NCBI GenBank assembly: GCA_017624645.1
Contig: JAGAMQ010000105.1
Coordinates: 1-5,467, forward strand
DNA: 5,467 nt
Reading direction: 5' to 3'
Origin: Oscillospiraceae bacterium
Lineage (GTDB): Bacteria; Bacillota; Clostridia; Oscillospirales; Oscillospiraceae
Position 1 is the stretch's first letter. Each line of letters starts with the position of its first letter. The notes below the pieces were generated by a model. That model had not been told where the DNA came from, did no database searches, and saw only the letters and a program-made list of their open reading frames with translations. The position numbers and the translations under genes were made by a program. Shown here in pieces: positions 4,304-5,467 of this stretch.

Positions 4304-5467
4304 TCAGGCTTCGTCCTTACGGGCGTCGTCGATGATCTTCTGCTGGTTGGCCTTGGGAACCTCCTCGTAGCGGACGAACTCCAGAGTAAAGGAGCCACGG
4401 GCCTGGGTCATAGCCCGCAGGTCGATGGCGTAGGAGCTCATCTCTGCCATAGGCACTTCTGCTTCGAACACGGTGTTGCCGTCGGCATCGGGATTCATGC
4501 CCATGGGACGGCCCCGGCGCTTGCTCAGATCACCCATCACATCGCCCACGTAGGCTTCGGGAACGGACACTGCCAGTGCGCCGATGGGCTCCAGCAGAGT
4601 GGGGTTGGCATTGGGCATTGCTTCCTTGAAGGCAAGGATGGCTGCCAGCTTAAACGCCATTTCATTGGAGTCCACGGGGTGGTAGGAGCCATCGTACAGG
4701 GTAGCTCTCAGTCCGACCATGGGATAACCTGCCAGGGGACCCTTCTGAATGGCTTCCTGAATACCCTTCTCAACAGCGGGGTAGAAGTTCTTGGGGACGG
4801 AGCCGCCGAAGACTTCTTCTGCAAAGATCAGCTCATCCTGCTCGTCCTGAGGCTCAAAGCGGACCCAAACATCACCGAACTGACCGCTGCCGCCGGTCTG
4901 CTTCTTGTGACGGCCATGGGCCTCCACCTTCTTCTTGATCTTCTCACGGTAGGCGACCTTTGCCGGAGACAGCACTGCATCCACAGCAAAGCGGCTCTTC
5001 AGCTTGGACACCAGCACGTCGAGATGCTGGTCACCGGTGCCGGAAATCACGATCTGATGGGTCTCAGCATTGTTGACCACGGTGAAGGAGGGGTCTTCCT
5101 CGTTCAGACGGTTCAGGCCTGCGCCCACCTTGTCTTCCTGACCCTTGGTCTTGGGAGCAATGGCCATGGAGTAGCAGGCAGGAGCATAGGGAATCCCCTT
5201 CAGGGAAACCACCTTACGGCTGTCACACAGGGTATCGCCGGTCTTGACCTTGTCCATCTTGCCGATGGCACCGATATCGCCGCAGTTCAGTTCCTTGACT
5301 TCGCTTGCCTTCTTGCCGCACATAGTGTACAGGCGGCCCAGCTTCTCGCTGTTGCCGGAGGTGGCGTTGACCACCATCATATCGGAGGTCAGGGTGCCGG
5401 AAACCACCTTGACATAGGAGTACTTGCCGTACTGGTCGGAAACGCTCTTCCAGACGAAGGCGCAGGG
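4304..5467 (-). CDS. Elongation factor G-like protein (EF-G2 type), C-terminal part (N-terminus outside window)
   Basis: Homologue of translation elongation factor G, a ribosome-associated GTPase. The frame is open to the right edge, so the GTG at 5407 is internal and the G domain lies outside. The 387 visible residues cover part of domain II (GTLTSDMMV..., about 20-95), domain III (ISGTGDQHLDVLVSKLKSRF, 141-160), domain IV (from about 170) and domain V (from about 288). In domain IV, HGRHKKQTGGSGQFGDVWVRFEP (184-206) replaces the canonical EF-G form EGKFIRQTGGRGQYGHV, which is the pattern of the EF-G2-like paralogues. The domain IV tip keeps SYHPVDSNEMAFK, with the His needed near the decoding site in EF-G. 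Domain V reads VGDVMGDLSKRRG and ends EFVRYEEVP, as in EF-G. I infer a second EF-G copy rather than the main fusA, because no rpsL/rpsG/tuf genes are beside it and the motifs differ. The specific role of EF-G2 proteins is poorly defined. TetM-like ribosome protection factors are less likely given the motif set. Confidence 0.92.
   Translation of the reverse strand, partial: PCAFVWKSVSDQYGKYSYVKVVSGTLTSDMMVVNATSGNSEKLGRLYTMCGKKASEVKELNCGDIGAIGKMDKVKTGDTLCDSRKVVSLKGIPYAPACYSMAIAPKTKGQEDKVGAGLNRLNEEDPSFTVVNNAETHQIVISGTGDQHLDVLVSKLKSRFAVDAVLSPAKVAYREKIKKKVEAHGRHKKQTGGSGQFGDVWVRFEPQDEQDELIFAEEVFGGSVPKNFYPAVEKGIQEAIQKGPLAGYPMVGLRATLYDGSYHPVDSNEMAFKLAAILAFKEAMPNANPTLLEPIGALAVSVPEAYVGDVMGDLSKRRGRPMGMNPDADGNTVFEAEVPMAEMSSYAIDLRAMTQARGSFTLEFVRYEEVPKANQQKIIDDARKDEA

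Noticed and set aside
4198..4398. A 67-residue N-terminal extension of the rsmF frame
   Set aside because: It overlaps the end of the EF-G-like gene in another frame, runs through the intrinsic terminator and is low-complexity Ser/Arg/Pro/Thr sequence. A good ribosome binding site marks the ATG at 4197.
1..5467. Mobile elements, CRISPR repeats, tRNA/rRNA genes, toxin-antitoxin or defence genes
   Set aside because: I read both strands for direct repeats, terminal inverted repeats, RNA-gene signatures and unfamiliar gene clusters and found none. All substantial coding space belongs to recognised housekeeping families.

Overview
The window looks like ordinary chromosomal housekeeping sequence from a Firmicute. 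A gut-type member of the Clostridia (Oscillospiraceae/Ruminococcaceae-like) is my best guess. The reasons are an EpsC-type serine acetyltransferase, an acidic DUF1292 (YrzB-like) protein, a 430-residue RsmF-like rRNA methyltransferase, an EF-G2-type elongation factor paralogue, strong AGGAGG-like ribosome binding sites and sigma-A-type promoters with extended -10 boxes. The genus is inference; no rRNA or marker gene is present to fix it.

Layout. The only plus-strand gene is at the left edge: the 3' part of a serine O-acetyltransferase (2-529, first step of cysteine synthesis). It converges on a minus-strand block and is separated from it by a two-way hairpin terminator (534-571). Reading leftwards on the minus strand, a strong promoter (2859-2887) drives murA (2808-1543, TTG start, committed step of peptidoglycan synthesis). 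This is followed after 41 bases by a KDPG/KHG aldolase gene, eda (1501-860), and then, with a one-base TAATG overlap, by a DUF1292 gene (860-570). These three probably form one transcript ending at the shared terminator. Further right, rsmF (4197-2905) has its own promoter and lies downstream of a perfect 14-bp hairpin terminator (4260-4293). That terminator ends a gene for an EF-G-like translation factor, whose C-terminal 387 residues fill the right edge (5467-4304, N-terminal GTPase domain outside the window).

How they relate. The genes cover cysteine synthesis, sugar-acid catabolism, cell-wall precursor synthesis, rRNA modification and translation. Apart from probable co-transcription of murA, eda and the DUF1292 gene, I see no dedicated pathway linking them. 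There are no RNA genes, mobile elements, CRISPR arrays or long repeats. No intergenic stretch exceeds about 110 bases, and the coding sequences are intact with their key catalytic residues. I looked for a novel system and did not find one. The observations below are modest: a cysteine-cluster tail on the acetyltransferase, an uncommon gene pairing, and regulatory details around the operon.
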